Shown here piece by piece: positions 1 to 10,891 of a DNA stretch of 64,000 bases. A program made the position numbers and the translations under genes. The notes beneath the pieces were generated by a model, which made no database searches, was not told the origin of the DNA, and saw nothing but the letters and a program-made list of their open reading frames with translations. This stretch comes from Haemonchus contortus (taxonomy: Eukaryota; Nematoda; Chromadorea; Rhabditida; Trichostrongylidae), in contig LS997562.1 of NCBI GenBank assembly GCA_000469685.2, positions 21,333,974-21,397,973 of the forward strand, written 5' to 3'. Numbering within the stretch: position 1 is the first letter of the stretch; each line of letters starts with the position of its first letter.

Positions 1-41
1 CTTTTTTCCAATGGCCAATATCGTAAATCGAAATCGCTTAG

Positions 42-3000
42 GTCAGCGAATCCATCAAACGATTGGTGAGCTCAATTCATGAGGCCGCTCCAGGACAAGC
101 CGAAATGGATAAATGCATTCGCCAACTGGAACAGGTTAGTAGCCTAGTTTGGTTGTGTGGTCAACAGTGTAAACTAACTGGTACTATTTATATTTTGATA
201 TTTCACCGGTGCAGCCAGGTATGATACCCTTTCCTTCGTCTGAAGGTACTTTGCTAACTGCAAAAAATAGGCTAATTCACGTATCTCGCCTCGGGATTAC
301 ACGGAATTTCCAATCTTCAGAGAGGATAAGATTTCGGCCACTAGTTTATCTATCGTTGGCGGCAGAATCTTTTGGAGATGGTCAAGCCCATCTTGGAGAT
401 GGTCAAAGCCATCTTGGAATGCGCCCCGCAATCGATTTCCATTCAGAATCGTAGTGGTTTTTTGAATGAATATCTGGTTTACACAATGACTTGCGGCGCC
501 GACCCATGTGTAAGTCAGTGACTTTATCCTCCCAAACCACTCATATACCAATCAATCGACCCTATAGGTATGGAGGCCTTGATTGGCCTGGGCGGGTACT
601 TGATCCGGAATTCGATTGCCAGACTAGGCGTGTGCAATGTTGCCCTGACCACTGATCGGTCGGTATTGATGAGAAATATTGATCATTCCTGTTTTGGGAT
701 ACGCCCATGTACTCAAGCTCCAGTCAGGAACACGTTTTACTCTCCCAGATCCAATGTACCAATTGGATAATCCCGAAAAATGGAAGGCTTAATTGGCCCA
801 GACGGGTAATGATCCGTGACCGAATGATCTTAGACCCAGATCCTACGTACGCTAGCGACGCCACGCGATACTACCCCTTATTTATGAGCCTGGATATTAC
901 TAATTGGGCAGTTTTCAAAGCTGTAATGGCGACATTGCTCATGTTGGTGGCGCTGAGAAGGTGACTTCAAGTGTAGAGTCCATTAAAGTAGATGCAATAC
1001 GATAGCTCTTCATTTTCCAGCTGATTGTTGACGTGGAGCGAAGCTCCTTGGATATGGGCGGACCTCCAAGCCAAACCTCATCGTCAGCTACAGAGAAGCG
1101 AATCCATCAGTCAATCTTGTGCTCTACCCAAAGTCTGGCAGAGAAGGTTGATGAATTACGAACAGCGGCTGTGTCCAAGGTAGGATTCCTGCTATTACCT
1201 CACCCAGAAGAGGGATTCACCGGCGATTCGTCACCTATTCCAGGGCGAGGCACTTCCACATTGTGTCGAAGCTCACTGGGAAACGGTACAGCCGCTTGCG
1301 GCATCCGCATGCGAAGCCGCAGCAATCGCACGCGACAGTCGCCAACAGGCTGAATTGTTTGACAAGTGCCGTACAGTCGTCGAGGCGGAGCTCCAAATGA
1401 TGTACGCATGTCGTGATTCTGCAGGAAATCCCAAGGTACTAAATCGGACTTTTCGGCCTGCTGTTGCTATTATTTGGATATTTTACTTATAATTTTTATG
1501 GTAATAACCGTTGAGTAATACTCTCGTTGTAGGCAATCGAAGCTCATGCTCGTGTAGACGAAGCAGCTGTACAGTTGAAGGATGCCCTCGATGATATGAG
1601 AAGTACCGTTAGCGCAATCAGCAGTGAACAAGGTAAGGCAGTTGTCATCAGTTTTCGGGTCGCGGTCGCATTATGTGAAATTAAAGCGAGCGGAAGCGAT
1701 GCGGCGCCACCCACGTGACTTCCTTTCTACCGCGCGCGCAATTTTCACTATTTGCGACACCCACTTTTTGAACGGGTTGATTATAAAGAATAATTTACGA
1801 CTGCTTGGTATCAAGACGTAGCCCTGATCGTGGTGCTATTACAGGAGTCATCCAAGGAATGGTCGAGACGATTTCTCATTCGATTGCTGGTACGGACATG
1901 ATGCATGCGTCTTCTCAGGGATCATCGTTTGCCGATGCACAGACAAAAATCAACGCTTACCTTGAGGATATCAGGTCGGTAACAGGAAAGGAACACACCC
2001 TTTGAAACCAGTAACCTAAATTGCTTAGCCTGGGTTTGAATGGCAATAGGTTGGGAATTGCAATAGGCTCGATATAGAGCCGACCGGTGGTCTATCCATG
2101 TGCATAACTGGTTACGTCGTAGTTCACCCTTGATAGCTCAAAAGCGGTTCGTACAATTGGAAGTTACCAGGGCGATTTGTCATGGCGAATATGGAAGGAA
2201 GTGTTGATGCCACTACTTTTTTGAGAGTGTGTTTCGTTAAATTAGACTCCGGGTACTTACAAGTGCATCCTCTGCGATGCTACCCGCTCTGTTGCAAACT
2301 CACTCTTCCTCTCGTTCTGTCGCTCAATTTTCCCGCGCACGGCAGGTTACGAAAGGTTTGACGCCGCATTCTGACCTAATGACACGCATCCGTCAAGGAG
2401 AAGCCGTGCGAGTCTGACAGCTTACAGATTGCCGCGTCCGTAACCTCCTTTTCCAGCTGTGGGACAACTACACTGCACGCGGCTCTTGAAACGTTTGTGC
2501 GGAACCTTTTCTGACCTGAAGCTACTCTATCGAGAGCGTATGAAGGCAGAAAGGTCTCTAAGGATAATTTTTTGTCACGTTACAGTTTTGACCGTACACT
2601 TATGGGTGAAAAAAAAGTTGGGTCTAGCGAAAAAGCAACAAACTTGAAACGTTCTTGACTGATACACCAGTTGGGTATGCACAGGATTCGATGGAGAATT
2701 TTGAAAACATCAGTGGATGAGCTTGATTTTCGGTTTTCTAGTTGGGCCTCTTACATTTTACTAACTGTTCCCCCAATTCAGACGAAACGCTACCGACATG
2801 CCGTATTCTGAACCACAGGCTCTTGGCAATATGGCTTTGACGCTCAGCGAAAAGTATCGGCTACTGGCTGAAGAAGCCAGACAGGTGAATAAATAGAATA
2901 CGACATTACTCCTTCTAAACTCAAGTGACCGTCTTACGAAACATCAACGATTCCAGGCGGTAGCCATGCTCCCATCACCGAGCGTAGCTCAAAAACTCAA

Positions 3001-6000
3001 AGTAGCTGTGCAGAGATTGGGAACATCATGTATTGATACGGTGAAGGTGGCAGGACAACGCCGTGCACATCCAGCAGATCAGGTCTGTATCGACTTATTG
3101 ATTGCCGATTCGATTTAAAAGAATTCCTACATTTTAAGCGCACACATCGAGAATTAACCGATAGTTCGCGTGTGGTGGTGGAACGGGTGAATGCAGTGTT
3201 GGCATCCCTGCACGAAGGCTCGAAAGGCACTCAGGCTTGTATCAACGCTGCCAATACCGTATCCGGAATCATTGGCGACTTGGACACGACGATTTTGTTT
3301 GCCACCAGCGGAAGTCTGAACGTTACCACTGAGCAGCGCGATTTCAATGAGCACAGGTGGGGATTTGGCCCTTGCCTCAGTTCGCCACCGTTCCAGTTTC
3401 TCTTTCTGAACCCTGTTTTCAGGGTTGCCATAATCAAAACAGCAAAGGCCCTTGTAGAAGATACCAAGGCACTTGTCGCTGGAGCAGCGTCCAACCAAGA
3501 ACAACTGGCAGTCGCTGCTCAGAACGCCGTTCGAACCATCGTCAACCTCTCGGATGCGGTCAAAAACGGTGCTGGCAGTCTGCCAAGTTCCAACTCTGAA
3601 GCTCAGGTGATTTTTCTTCGTTTATGGGTTGGTTTACGTTGACATTAAGGTAGTGGTTGCAGGTTCTGGTGATCCATGCAGTACGTGATGTGGCCGCTTC
3701 GTTGTCGGCCCTGATTCAGGCCACAAAGAACGCCTCTGGTAGATCGCTCCATGACCCTGCGATGGGTCACCTGAAGGAGGCTGCCAAGGTAACTCAAGCT
3801 CTAAACATGCCTTTTATGACGTCATGATTTTGAAAGTTCCGGATTTCCCCTGAATTTATAACAAAAAACCAGTTATCATCTTCCAGACAATGGTGTCGAA
3901 TGTGACATCCCTACTGAAGATTGTAAAGACCGTTGAGGACAAGACGCAGCAGGGTACCAGAGCCCTGGAAGCGGCCATTGATGCCATCGGTATCGAAATC
4001 AAGGTAATAGAGAGTTGTAGAAATTACGGCATACTAGGGGACTCAGCCATATCTTGCAGACTTACGACCACGAGACCGGTGAGGGTACATCCGGCCCATC
4101 CGGTGCCACACCGGAACATTTGGCCCGAGCAACGAAACGCGTCACTGACGCCACAGCTCGTCTTGCTGGTGCCGCTCAAACGCTCCAACAAAGCGATGTG
4201 ATTGCTGCTGCTAATCTAGCCAGAGCTGCCGTTAGTGAGCTGCTGATCGTATCTCGTGCTGCAGCTGCAGACGCTGATTCTGCTGAAGCCCGTTACAGAA
4301 CGCTTGACTCTGGACGTGATGTCGCTGCTCAGGTATATTGCTCTCTCCTTCCAAATTGGTTGGCTCAGCTTCGTTCATGAGGCTTGTAAGCCTACATTTT
4401 CCATTTCCAGGTCCGTGGTCTGCTTGTCGCCTTGCATACGGTCCTAGCACGAAATGCTGATCAATCATCGCGACAGTTGCTTCTGGATGCGTCCCGTGGA
4501 GTAGCTCGTGCGGTTAAAGACTTGATAGGATGCAGTGAACTTCTGAAGGTACTGATATTTTCCACAACTTTTTCAAACCCTAAATGACCATTTCTGTACT
4601 TTCAGGGTGACACATGGGCGGATCAATCCGATCCGACGGTGGTGGCTGAAAATGAATTGATGGGAGCAGCAAGTTCGATAGAGGCGGCTGCAGTGAAACT
4701 GGCAGAGCTACGTCCACGAGTACAACCGGTTGGTCCTGACCAGAATATTTCTTTCTGTGCTCTTTTGTCCTGCTTCCTATTCCATCGACTATCGACAACT
4801 TCCCAACCTCGACTTCGTCTGGTGGCAGTGCCAGGTCTGCTCTACCATTCGGCACTTCGTCCACCCTCCCAACCCCCTACCACCACTCCCCACCACCTCG
4901 ACTACTATTCCACAATGGCTGCTTTAGCTCTGATATGTCTGGTATTCTTGGGTTCAGTGATAACCAGAACTATTAGACATATCGAAGATCGAGCGTGCCA
5001 CCACTACTGCTGGCCTCTGGTCCTGCTCTCATTCGCCTCCATCGCTCTGAACTGATACTGAAGATTCAATTTACCTTATAAGAAACTTGATTTAATTCGT
5101 TTTCAGAAAACCGATGAGAATTTAGCCTTCGATGAACAGATCCTCAGTGCAGCCAAATCGATCACAGCTGCTGTTCAGACGTTGGTGAAAGCGGCATCGT
5201 CAGCTCAACGTGAGCTCATTGCTCAAGGTAATTGGGGTCCCGCAAGGTTCGCGAAGGGCACATTGTCTTCCATTGTGGAACCTTCAGTTGTTGCTTTTGC
5301 TACAAAAAGGTTGTCTGAAGTTTGTCACCCTGCCTTTTGTTGTCCAGATTTCTTAATGAAGCTGGGTTCTCATAAAACCCAATCAGCAACTTTTCTGTTC
5401 AATCATGCCGTTTCCAAATATTCCCGGCTTCATTCTAGTAATTTCAGGTCGCCTTGACTCTCATCCACAACAGCACAGTGAAGACTACCAGTGGTCTGAG
5501 GTTAGTTTTCCACTAGCACCTTACTGAAGAAAATGATCTTTTCCAGTTTAACACAGAGTAAATGAGCGGAAGCGGAAGCACTTTGTAGCAATGGGTATTA
5601 TGATTGCTCGCAGTCGTTGGGAACGGAAAATTTCCACTTGTTAGGTCGGGTTGATAGGGGCAAGGGTTCACTTACAAGTTTACTGAACAAGAGGTTACCA
5701 TCAGACGGGAAGAAGCACTATTCTGGATGCCTCCAATCACAGGCTTCCATTGTAGCCTTTGGTTGAGATACAATAAATGGATTATTCAAAGGCACAGTTC
5801 ACGATAATTCTGGGTAACCCAGATTATGGCAGAGAATGGAAGATAAGGTTGAAAATAGTGCGATGAAGGTGAAGAAACTGCATGAATCGATGTTTCTGAA
5901 GTGAAAAAGGGCTTTGAAAAATCGGTAAAAAGGGGGCTGGACGAGAATCAGACCAGAAGAATAAAGAGTGAGGCGTTTGGATGAAGTACGTACGGTGTGT

Positions 6001-7846
6001 CATTGCGTACTTGTGGGTCCTGGTGCAATCCTGTCTACAGCATAAGTAAGCAGTAAAAGTAACAGTAAAAGTAGTAACAGTAAAAGTAGCTCACCTTTTT
6101 GGCCCCTAGGGGTGGTAAATTAAAAAAGGGATCGCGGCAGCAAAAAGAATAGCAGAGGAAAAAAGAATGGGAGGAAAACATCGCTTCAGCACTCGGCGAT
6201 CAGCTGATTGTGTGTGGGTCCAAGAACGAATAATGGCAATCCGTATTGCCTCGACATTCGTCTGACGTGGCATCGATCGAGAGGCGGGAAAGCGACTCAA
6301 AACAGCAACAGGGCTTCTACTATGCCCTTCGAGATTTTGGAAGCGAGAGGGGCCCTTCTATCACCCATGGATTTCACTGAGTATTCCTAACAGGAAGAAC
6401 TCAGTAACCATTTTTTTTCGTGAACCGTGCCTTTAAGTTTTGAGAACGGCCAGCTCCCGAACTTGAACCTTTTCGGTTCTACTTTCTAGAGTTAGAATAA
6501 TAATTGTTGCCTAAAGTACTTTTTTTAAGGGTCTGATCAGCGCTGCTCGTTTCGTTGTTGCCGCTGTCCATCAACTTTGTGAAGCAGCAAATGCTCTCGT
6601 TCAAGGTCAAGCAAGTGAAGAGAAGTTGATTTCTGCAGCGAAACAGGTTGGTTTATCATCAGGAGCCTTTCCATCATTAGGAGCTTTTTCGTGTTTCACT
6701 ACTGACTCATTGACCCATTTACTATAGGTGGCAGCATCAACCGCTCAACTGCTGGTAGCCTGCAATGTAAAAGCCGATATGGACAGTCAGGCAAGGAGAC
6801 GTCTTCAAGCTGCTGGACATGCTGTTAAGGTGAACTGATTTATTTTAATTGAAATTATGGTTTCGTATTTGTGTAAGGTTAAATGAGGGTACGTAGAAGC
6901 CTAAATGGTCAAGGTATTTATCAAATTATTAAGTTTGTGAGCTGTTATGCAGACAGAAACTTTTGGAGATTTGTTGTGCAGAATTAAACTTGGGTAAGAA
7001 GTTCCAGTACAAGTTTAACCTGAGACAGCTCACAGGTATTGAGAGCTCTCGACTTTATGACTTCGAAAGAATTTTGACCCAATTTCGATAGCCGATCATG
7101 TCAGAAACTATTTTACTCCTTCGCTAAGAACAGTAAGGAGTCAGAGTAAGATCTTGATGATCGACCATCTGTATGTGATATTCGCCTGGGTAACCCCAGA
7201 ATTTAGATGGGGACCTGAATTTGCCCATGTCTTTTTCTCACTGATTAATCATCAACTTACACACTTACTTTTTACAGACGGCTACGGAGCGACTAGTTAC
7301 AGCAGCTCGGCAGAACGTGGTAGAGGACGAACGCAACATTGTGATTTCCGACCGACTTGTCACTGGCATTGCACAGGTTAGTAGTATCGTCTCAAATATA
7401 TTTTTTAGCTTGTATGCGCTTTATTGACTTAATTATTCAGCGATCGTCTTGCTAAGACCCAATTGCCCAGGGTAGGGCAGGGTAGAATTGTAAGTTTCAA
7501 GGTATCGAGCATATGGTCCTCACGAGTTGTGAGGAGTAAGCTAAACTATACCCTTGACGATGGGTAGGACCCCTACCGGTGAAATCAATCTTTTCGAAAA
7601 AATTCATCGCCCTACACTTAACTTTGATCCAGACACATAATTTTTCGATAGGAACCACCTAGGTAGTATATTGGAATTTATGTTTTTCCCCATTTCAGGG
7701 ACCTATTTTTGAATGCCCTCATTTTTCAGGTAATGGACGCGCAAGAACAAGTGCTTCGTAAAGAGAAAGAACTTGTCCATGCCAGAGAACGTCTCGCGAA
7801 CCTCAACAAGGCCCGATATGAGCGTGGAGCTTCACCCGAGCAGTAA
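42..7846 (+). CDS. Talin, C-terminal part (20 exons; 5' end lies outside the window)
   Basis: Talin is the cytoskeletal adaptor that links integrin tails to actin at adhesion sites. Exons, all in consistent phase: 42-134, 1021-1179, 1244-1435, 1533-1632, 1845-1974, 2782-2884, 2957-3082, 3139-3356, 3423-3606, 3663-3788, 3887-4003, 4060-4332, 4411-4548, 4606-4728, 5107-5227, 5448-5500, 6530-6646, 6728-6829, 7278-7376, 7730-7846 (TAA). They give about 896 residues. Family landmarks seen: GTQACINAANTVSGII and LDTTILFATSGSLN (exon 8), KTAKALVEDTKALVAGAAS (exon 9), VTSLLKIVKTVED (exon 11), then the I/LWEQ actin-binding bundle (AASSIEAAAVKLAELRPR, DEQILSAAKSITAAVQTLVK, EEKLISAAKQ) and a charged C-terminal helix ending RYERGASPEQ. 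Exons 8 and 17 use unusual TTTTAAG acceptors. The exon 5/6 join is about 8 residues shorter than vertebrate talin, so a micro-exon may be missed near 1975-2781. Intron 1 holds two SINEs; intron 16 holds a 620-bp repeat. Confidence 0.96.
417..660 (-). mobile_element. tRNA-derived SINE, copy 1 (antisense in talin intron 1)
   Basis: This is a diverged copy of the SINE whose best example is at 9703-9963. Read on the minus strand it has a decayed tRNA-like head, then the body segments with GGCC...AAGG, GGGAGGATAAAGTCACTGAC-like sequence, the CAAGTCATTGT-like segment and the tail with ATTCTGAATGGAAATCG followed by GCGGGGCGCATTCC. It lies inside a talin intron and does not touch an exon. Confidence 0.75.
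690..835 (-). mobile_element. tRNA-derived SINE, truncated copy 2 (talin intron 1)
   Basis: A second, shorter antisense fragment of the same SINE lies beside copy 1. The matching stretch covers the middle of the element: lower-strand GGTCACGGATCATTACCCG, then TGGGCCAATTAAGCC, then the CCAATTGGTACATTGGATC and GGGAGAGTAAAACG segments. The tail is largely lost. It is weaker than copy 1 and could be a rearranged part of the same insertion. Confidence 0.5.
5790..6410 (+). repeat. Dispersed repeat R1, copy A (talin intron 16)
   Basis: A segment of about 620 bp starts GGCACAGTTCACGATAATTC and ends GAAGAACTCAGTAACC. It matches, in reverse complement and nearly end to end, the sequence at 42564-43190. 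Shared landmarks in order are GGGGGCTGGACGAGAAT, GTGGGTCCTGGTGC, AAAAGTAGCTCACCTTTTT, GGGATCGCGGCAGCAAAAAG, GGCGGGAAAGCGA and CACCCATGG. By eye the copies are around 80% identical. No long open frame and no clear terminal inverted repeat is visible, so the class is unknown. It could be a non-autonomous DNA transposon or a solo piece of a larger element. The ends given are the limits of the match. Confidence 0.8.
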
Positions 7847-8590
7847 CTCGTTACCTGGATGAACTACACTATCGAGGCTTGTAGCCAAGAGAGATCGTCG
7901 AAATTCTGATTTGAAAGCGAGAACTGATTATTAGTTGTAGAAATTGCTGGGAGATTAGCAGCCGAATTCGATGAAGCTTCGTTTACAGTTTAGATAGCGA
8001 GATCTTTCATGAACGACGTTTTCGCCTGCAGTTCACTCATTGTTGTTCTGCCATCATTTTTTTTCAAACTAATTTGTAAATAATTTATTCAAAAATGCCT
8101 CTCTCCCTTCCTTCCCCCCCCACCGAAACCGCCGTCACACATATCGCATGTCGCATTTTAGTCGCAAATAAGTCAACTTTTCCTAAGTTGTTGTTGTTAA
8201 GGAACCTAAGCGTTCCCAGGAGGTAATACCTCTTGAGTTTGTGCCTTAGCCCTTAGTTTTTTGTTTTCGAAATAACTCCCACTGCTACTGTCTGTCTACT
8301 TATCTAACGCTACGGTTTTTTATTTATTCTCCCTTTTGGCAAATAATAGCTCTGCTCAACCGTCACCTTTTTAGCACTATCACCATCTCTGTCACACTGT
8401 ATTTGGATACCACATATCGTTTTTTGTTTCATCTCTCGATTAGCAAGTTCCATTCTCCATCTTGCGCTATTTTTTGCAATAAAAAGATTATATTTATCAG
8501 TTTTGTCCATTGATTGTGCTTAGTGACCAACAAGTAGTAGTTACGTCCCTGGTTCCAAGTAATAGATGGAGCGGTGAAAAAATAAAAGTG
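7847..8590 (+). terminator. Talin 3' flank with candidate polyadenylation signals
   Basis: After the talin stop codon there is no further coding potential. Two canonical AATAAA hexamers occur on the + strand, at 8478-8483 and 8581-8586. Either could end the talin mRNA, giving a 3' UTR of about 650 or 750 bases. A C-rich run lies at about 8115-8123. Which signal is used cannot be told from sequence. Confidence 0.45.
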
Positions 8591-8659
8591 TACTTGCTTC
8601 TCGACGAATCCGCTGTCCTGCTGTTTAGGATCAAAAGGTTATGGGCAGGGCAGGACCTC

Positions 8660-9065
8660 TAATGAAGACATAGTTCACGATAATCTCGGTATTCTCGTTT
8701 TGAGCGAGTGATGGAAAAGGGGGGAAACGTCAGTTCCGCGCGTCCATCGAAACTAGGTGTGCGGCTCATCCCACCGCGATCTCGAGATGGCACTACAGTT
8801 GGGAGACGGTCGTTTGGCGCTATCCCTGCCATTGCGCCGCCCATTCGACGCGGTTTGCGAGCTGGACAACTCGTCCAAGTGATCGGGCAACCCACTGCCT
8901 CTTCAGCTGATAGAAGCCTGTGGATGGCGCCGCTGCTATTAATTGCCGAATCGCCGACCTGCTTCTATTCCGCCTGTCTACATCTTCTATATGACTTTTT
9001 CACGGTGCTTGGACGAGTTGCCCAACCGCGTCGAATGGGCGGCGCGTGAGGGGGGGGGGGGGGAG
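8660..9065. repeat. Repeat with long internal inverted arms and a poly-G run
   Basis: The arms at about 8832-8885 and 9004-9046 are inverted copies. GCGCCGCCCATTCGACGCGG in the left arm reappears as its reverse complement at the right end, and ACTCGTCCAAG is also mirrored. The right arm runs into a poly-G tract from about 9051. The left flank at 8668 (TAGTTCACGATAAT) resembles the start of repeat R1, so this may be a related non-autonomous element. Overlapping open frames on both strands here follow from the GC-rich inverted structure and are not called as genes. Confidence 0.55.
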
Positions 9066-9445
9066 GGGGAGGACCGCGCCAAACGACACATACCCCTACA
9101 GACCCCCTGAGTTTTAGTGAAGCGAATGATTTGCTCTTGTCCATGTTATCCTCACTTTAAGCTGACAATGAGCTTACCGAGGGCACTTGTGCAATGACTG
9201 ACAGGCACCATTTCGCTTGCGCCGAAACTGTCCGACCCAGAGCCCACCGACTATTTTACAAGTCACAGCACCGTACACTGCACTGCTCGTGTGCTCCGGG
9301 AAAAACATTGACCGAGAGATGAAGAGAACAGGTCATATGGAGTGCTCGACACCCACCGTTATCCTTTCCCCCTGAGGCAATCTCTTACTGTCTGTCCTCT
9401 CTCGTTTTGTGATGACTACTAGTAAAAAACATACCGAATACGGTA

Positions 9446-9524
9446 CCGGCTCACCGTCAGAGTCCAGTAATAAGGGGTGTTGACCCGAGTCCACACTCCA
9501 CATACTGGACTCTGCCGGTGAGCC
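9446..9524. repeat. Imperfect hairpin, about 24-bp arms
   Basis: CCGGCTCACCGTCAGAGTCC on the left is mirrored by GGACTCTGCCGGTGAGCCG on the right, extended by an AGTA/TACT pair. The loop is about 32 bases. It lies in the talin/kinase intergenic region upstream of a SINE and may be the end of an unknown element. Confidence 0.6.
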
Positions 9525-9702
9525 GAAGCTCCGGCTCTATTCTAACAGCTGGAGCAACCATAGCGGCAGGTTTCCCATGAAACATCGAATGACTTACAGT
9601 ACGACTTCGTCTTGCATTTGTGGCGATGAGAGCAGTGCTTTGGATGATTACCAGGACTCACTTTCACGTCGCCTTTCGTATTTTTTCAAAGATATTCCCT
9701 GA

Positions 9703-9963
9703 GCGGCGGAGGTGGTGTAGTGGCAAGTGGCGCACTATATCACACGCACGGTCAGGGGTTCGAGTCCCGGATCGATGCCCGCCTAGGCCAACCGAGCTTT
9801 TCATCCCTCCGGGGTCGGTGAATTGGTACCAGACTCGTCCGGGAGGATAAAAGCACTGACTTGTACATCGGCTGGCCACCGCAAGTCATTGTATAGGCCA
9901 CATACGCACTCATTACGCCACTACGATTCTGAATTGAAGTCGAGTGCGGGGGCGCAGACGGGA
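9703..9963 (+). mobile_element. tRNA-derived SINE, best-preserved copy (copy 3)
   Basis: The head resembles a tRNA gene with RNA polymerase III internal promoters: an A-box-like TGGTGTAGTGGCAAGTGGC and a perfect B box GGTTCGAGTCC. It is followed by a non-tRNA body (CATCCCTCCGGGGTCGGT, TTGGTACCAGACTCGTC, GGAGGATAAAAGCACTGAC, CTGGCCACCGCAAGTCATTG) and a tail (CGCCACTACGATTCTGAATT, then GCGGGGGCGCA). The same order recurs in about 15 places in the window on both strands. No protein is encoded, so mobilisation would need a partner LINE. Family identity is inferred from structure; I do not recognise a named family. Confidence 0.9.
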
Positions 9964-10130
9964 TTGATTAACGCCAAAAACTTTATCCTTCATCCTTTCT
10001 ATTCCCTGAGCACTACAGAGGCACATTTCCTTGACTGGAAACACAAAATCACCAAGGAGGAAAGCTTTTGAGCAAGCGCTTTTATGTATGTGATTGTTGT
10101 GGATTGGTCTTATCAGGCAAGTGGTCGTCA

Positions 10131-10205
10131 TAGATAGTGTAGCGGTAAGAGGCGCCCTACCGAGCGAGTATTGTGTGGGGATCAAACCCCAGGCGATATC
10201 CTTGC
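10131..10205 (+). repeat. tRNA-like remnant
   Basis: The sequence has an A-box-like TAGTGTAGCGGTAAGAGGC and a T-arm-like GGGGATCAAACCCC spaced as in a tRNA, but the acceptor stem pairs poorly and the B box lacks the usual GTTC. It is probably a decayed tRNA copy or a second SINE head. It is unlikely to be a working tRNA. Confidence 0.45.
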
Positions 10206-10891
10206 ATTTTTGTCGTGTACACGTTCACTAGACGTATTTCATAGCAAAAAATTGAAAGATGCCAACTGCAGTGCTCCATCTTGCCTGCCTAGGATCCGGA
10301 TTATGGTTAATTGTTCACATCTCTTTAAAAAAAAGTCGGTTCTCACAACTAGCACTCTACCTACCAGTGTGACGGAATGAAATAGTTATGTATGTAGCAC
10401 TAACCAATGGCTTACCCATGACACTCATTCTTTGGTAAGAATAATGAGCGCATTTTCCCACTTTGTATAGTAAACAAACACATACAATCAATCTTTATAT
10501 CGTTGTTAATGAACAAACCTATCACTGTACAATCTAGAACTCTAAAAATGATAACATGATACCTACAAAACAATTGTATTACAATGATTACAATGATTGT
10601 CGCCTACTATAAACGCCAACCTAAGATCACATTAACTATTATTTCCCTGAAATCTATACACACCTTCTACGAGAATAAAAAACTATACACAATAAATATC
10701 TGTTTGATCACTGTAGAGTAAGGCAGGTTAAGTTATCGTGTTAGACAAAAAGTCTTGCAATGCTAACCATCTTCTTGGAATATCTAACTCATGTGGGACC
10801 CAAATATAAGACTTCTTAGGCGTTTTCCATGATATTGGCAAGCTCAAACAAAAATTTGCTCTATTCGAGCCATCAGACGAAGAAATGTCTC

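Noticed and set aside
3154..3642. Open frames on both strands over talin exons 8-9
   Set aside because: The minus-strand frames and alternate + frame are shadows of talin exons whose true frame is fixed by homology.
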